Of a stretch of 64,000 nucleotides of DNA, positions 61,569 to 64,000 are shown piece by piece. Position 1 is the first letter of the stretch. Each line of letters begins with the position of its first letter. Origin of the DNA: Latrodectus hesperus (Eukaryota; Arthropoda; Arachnida; Araneae; Theridiidae); NCBI GenBank assembly GCA_037975125.1, contig CM075853.1, positions 95,939,043 to 96,003,042 of the forward strand, in the 5' to 3' direction. The position numbers and the translations under genes are program-made. The notes below the pieces were generated by a model. The model was given only the letters and a program-made list of their open reading frames with translations, had not been told where the DNA came from and searched no databases.

Positions 61569-63008
61569 CGCTGCTGGATAAAAGTAGGACAGTCATATTT
61601 TTTAAATAAGGTATTAAGTTTTAGTGCAATTAATGTATTTATTCTAATTAACCTAAATTTTCTTTTATTTTCATTGATTGAGTTTTATTTACCACTAAGA
61701 AAACATTATAAAATAGAACTCAAGGATTTTTGGCCTGTGAAAAAAGTAGAAGGGCATCTGCAAAAATATTTTCATTTTAGAATATGTAGCAGTTTAATAT
61801 GTTGAAAGCATTATTCTTTTAAACTATCTTACTTTCAAAAGATATATTTTGAAAAAAAAAACCTTAATTTTTGTAAAGCTAAAATGCCTAGAGCGAAACC
61901 TTTAAGTGAATTTCAAAAAGGACAAATTGCGGCAGATAAAGATGTGGGCAAAAGTCTACAATAAATTTTAAAGCACCTACACATCAGTCTAAACGCTGCT
62001 TCTAATTTCTAAAAATCTAAAGAGTCAGAAGAAAGCAAAGAAGGCAGACTTAAGAAATTGACTTTACGTAATCAAAGAAAAATCTTTAAAGAACTTTAAA
62101 AAAATGCGGGGAGCATTGGAAAAGCACAAGATGAAGAAAGCACCATCCTATATGGAACGAAAGGCACATTGTGCACCGGCTGCAGTAGGTCAAAGAACAC
62201 ATGTCTTGGAACTCCGAATGGACTTCACCTATTTTTTCTGATGAAAAATTTCAACTTAGAATGCCCAGACTGTTGTCAATATGTTTGGCGTTGTCTGGGT
62301 ACACAAGAAGAAACTTATTTTACCTGACTAATAGGACGAGGCAGTTTAATGGTTTGGATATCAGTTGGCTACGTCGGAAAGACCAATCTAATGTTTCTGG
62401 AGGGAAGGCAGAAACATACAGATTACATTCAAATTTTAAATTCAGAGCTTCTTCCTTATAGCGCTGAGCTAGGCAGAGAAAATAGGATATTTCAACACAA
62501 TGAAGTATCAATTTACATGGCCAATTGCGTTAAAATTTGATTTAAAACAAATAATGTTCGATTTGTGCCATAGTCTGCTAAAAATACAGACCTCAATATT
62601 GTATAAGATATATGGTCAGCAACTGTTCGGCTTGTTTACGGCAGAGGCAAGCAATATAAATCTTTAACAGAACTTCTAGAAGCTTTGAATTGTGTTCCGG
62701 ACAAATTTTGTCAAACCAAAATTCAAGACTTTTATGATTCAATGGAAAATAGAGTCTTTGAAGAAGTTAAAACAGATGACTGAAGAATTCCTTAATAACA
62801 AGACTTATACGTTTTTTTTAGAGAACTGTTCTTCTACTTTTTTCACACAGTATGATGTGAATAAAATTAATTTTTAACTATAATGAGCAAGTAGTTTTTT
62901 ATTTCCTGTTACATATATAGTTATCTAATTGTAAATAAGTTTTTAAAGGTACCGTAATGAAATTATTTTGTAAAAATTCTAGTGTCCTTTTACTTTTTCC
63001 CAGCAGTG
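61569..63008 (+). mobile_element. Tc1-like transposon, copy C (decayed)
   Basis: The 1,440-bp element has terminal inverted repeats starting CGCTGCTGGATAAAAGTAGG at the left and, inverted, CACTGCTGGGAAAAAGTAAA at the right, with a small indel. TA flanks both sides (61567-61568 and 63009-63010). The transposase inside is heavily broken. Its left edge lies at the end of the ~170-bp tandem array. Confidence 0.9.
61884..62783 (+). pseudogene. Tc1-like transposase, multiply broken
   Basis: The frame starts MPRAKPLSEFQKGQIAA at 61884, a helix-turn-helix start typical of one Tc1 subfamily, with an early stop. After internal deletion the sequence resumes at 62201 as SWNSEWTSPIFSDEKFQL, where the first catalytic aspartate is intact (SDEK). 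A frameshift leads to VGYVGKTNLMFLEGRQKHTD and DYIQILNSELLPY. The second aspartate is replaced (FQHNEV for FQQDNA), and the catalytic glutamate codon has become a stop (62604-62606, in DLNIV-stop-DIW). The C terminus DSMENRVFEEV ends at TGA 62781-62783. It is an old dead copy of a family different from A and B. Confidence 0.88.
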
Positions 63009-63010
63009 TA

Positions 63011-64000
63011 TATGAAAGTAGAGCTGCAATGTGATTAGTTCATTATCAAGAAAAATATCTTACACTTTGCAAAAGCAAAAGCTGTCGCACATGAGTATAC
63101 AATTATTACTTCTGAATAAAACGAAGCATATACTATCAAAATAATTCCTATAAATTGAATTTTTACTTCTTTATATTAGTTAATGTCAAACGACATTTAA
63201 GTTAATATTATTTTTATTAATAAATGTTAAACGAGATTAAATTTTAATTAATTTAAGTATATTTCACTTACTACTCTTTCAAATAATACGTTTTTTTAAT
63301 TAAATTAATACCACATAAATAACATATTACCATTGTTTAAATATAGAATACACATTTGAAATAATTAAAAAAAAACTTTTGCCTTTCTATTGGTATTAAA
63401 TATAGTTATTGTTAAATATTTGGTTTCTTTTCCATTCGACGATGAAATTTTGCACAGAAAACTAATTAGACCGAAACCCAAACTTCAAAGTGGATTCCAA
63501 ACCACACTAAAACCCAAAATATAGGTTTAAACCCCGAATTTTTGAATCTAAGTCTAAAGTTCATATATTTTTTTAAAATTATAATTGTGCAAAAAATGAA
63601 AAACATTACTTAAAATTCAAAAATGCTTATCATTTAAAAACTAAATAAAAACTTTTGTTGAGTTCTTTATTCATTTAAACTTAATTAATATTGAATGATG
63701 GATAGAATATTTTTTTACATCATTAATAAAAAGATATTTTTTTTAGAATAAAAAAAATAGCTGTTTTCAAATCAGTTTTTTTTTTTTGCAACATTAATAG
63801 AAATAGTTATAAAAAGTGAATTAATAAATAAAATCAATTTTTATATTTATTTTTACTTCTTAATTTTAATTGAATTTAAATCTCGTCAAAAAAGAACTGA
63901 AATATGTTTGGTTATCATTGACCAAAATTGTGTTTTTTTCAGATGTTAAATTAAAAATATCACTATAAAAATATAGAAATAATGAAGTTATATCATAATC
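63011..64000. other. AT-rich noncoding DNA
   Basis: No gene or element recognised to the window end. Confidence 0.5.

Overview
This window looks like a eukaryotic, arthropod genome, most probably a spider. The background is very AT-rich, with long (TA)n, (GT)n and (CA)n microsatellites. No cellular protein-coding gene can be supported on either strand. Every reading frame with a recognisable protein belongs to a mobile element: three Tc1-like transposons, a pogo/Tigger-like element, a long-TIR mariner-type derivative, a non-LTR retrotransposon RNase H tail and a reverse-transcriptase element with inverted terminal repeats. Two copies of a tRNA-Arg-derived SINE with CAA-type tails also occur. 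The spider assignment rests on remembered resemblance of these families and is an inference. There is nothing bacterial here (no operons, Shine-Dalgarno sites or CRISPR).

Layout. 1-12.5 kb: AT-rich DNA with microsatellites, a 35-bp palindromic insertion-like unit flanked by 9-bp direct repeats (5938-5990) and a G+C-richer block with an exact Exd/Hth-type composite site (7.5-7.95 kb). 12.5-18 kb: two inverted copies of an unnamed ~95-bp repeat (12551-12643, 16006-16100) bracket a 1,122-bp Tigger-like element (13546-14667) that sits in the loop of a perfect palindrome. A 781-bp long-TIR element follows (17226-18006). 18-33 kb: mostly AT-rich, with G+C-richer islands, one holding an RFX X-box-like palindrome (25.46 kb). 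33-41 kb: two SINEs, an 89-nt imperfect hairpin (34877-34965), a broken RNase H domain (35532-36160, minus) and Tc1 copy A (39383-40778). 41-52.7 kb: a GATA-motif cluster (43.3-43.7 kb), diverged tandem repeats, a nearly perfect 79-nt hairpin (49076-49154) and further tRNA-like SINE heads. 52.9-54.5 kb: the reverse-transcriptase element between ~127-bp inverted repeats, with a dinucleotide tract beside each end. 54.8-64 kb: a motif-dense island (kappaB, DRE, octamer, E-box), a three-armed palindrome, the best-preserved Tc1 copy B (57790-59336), a ~170-bp-period diverged tandem array (60.2-61.55 kb) and Tc1 copy C (61569-63008).

How the parts relate. The transposon copies are all non-autonomous or broken as they stand: catalytic residues lost, stops, frameshifts or deletions. 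The scattered complex islands lack open frames and carry clustered transcription-factor motifs, which suggests a gene desert or long intron with cis-regulatory elements. That is a hypothesis from composition and motifs alone. The strongest leads for new biology are the inverted-repeat reverse-transcriptase element, the Tigger-in-palindrome insertion, the two miRNA-sized hairpins, the minute palindromic insertion and the ~170-bp array.
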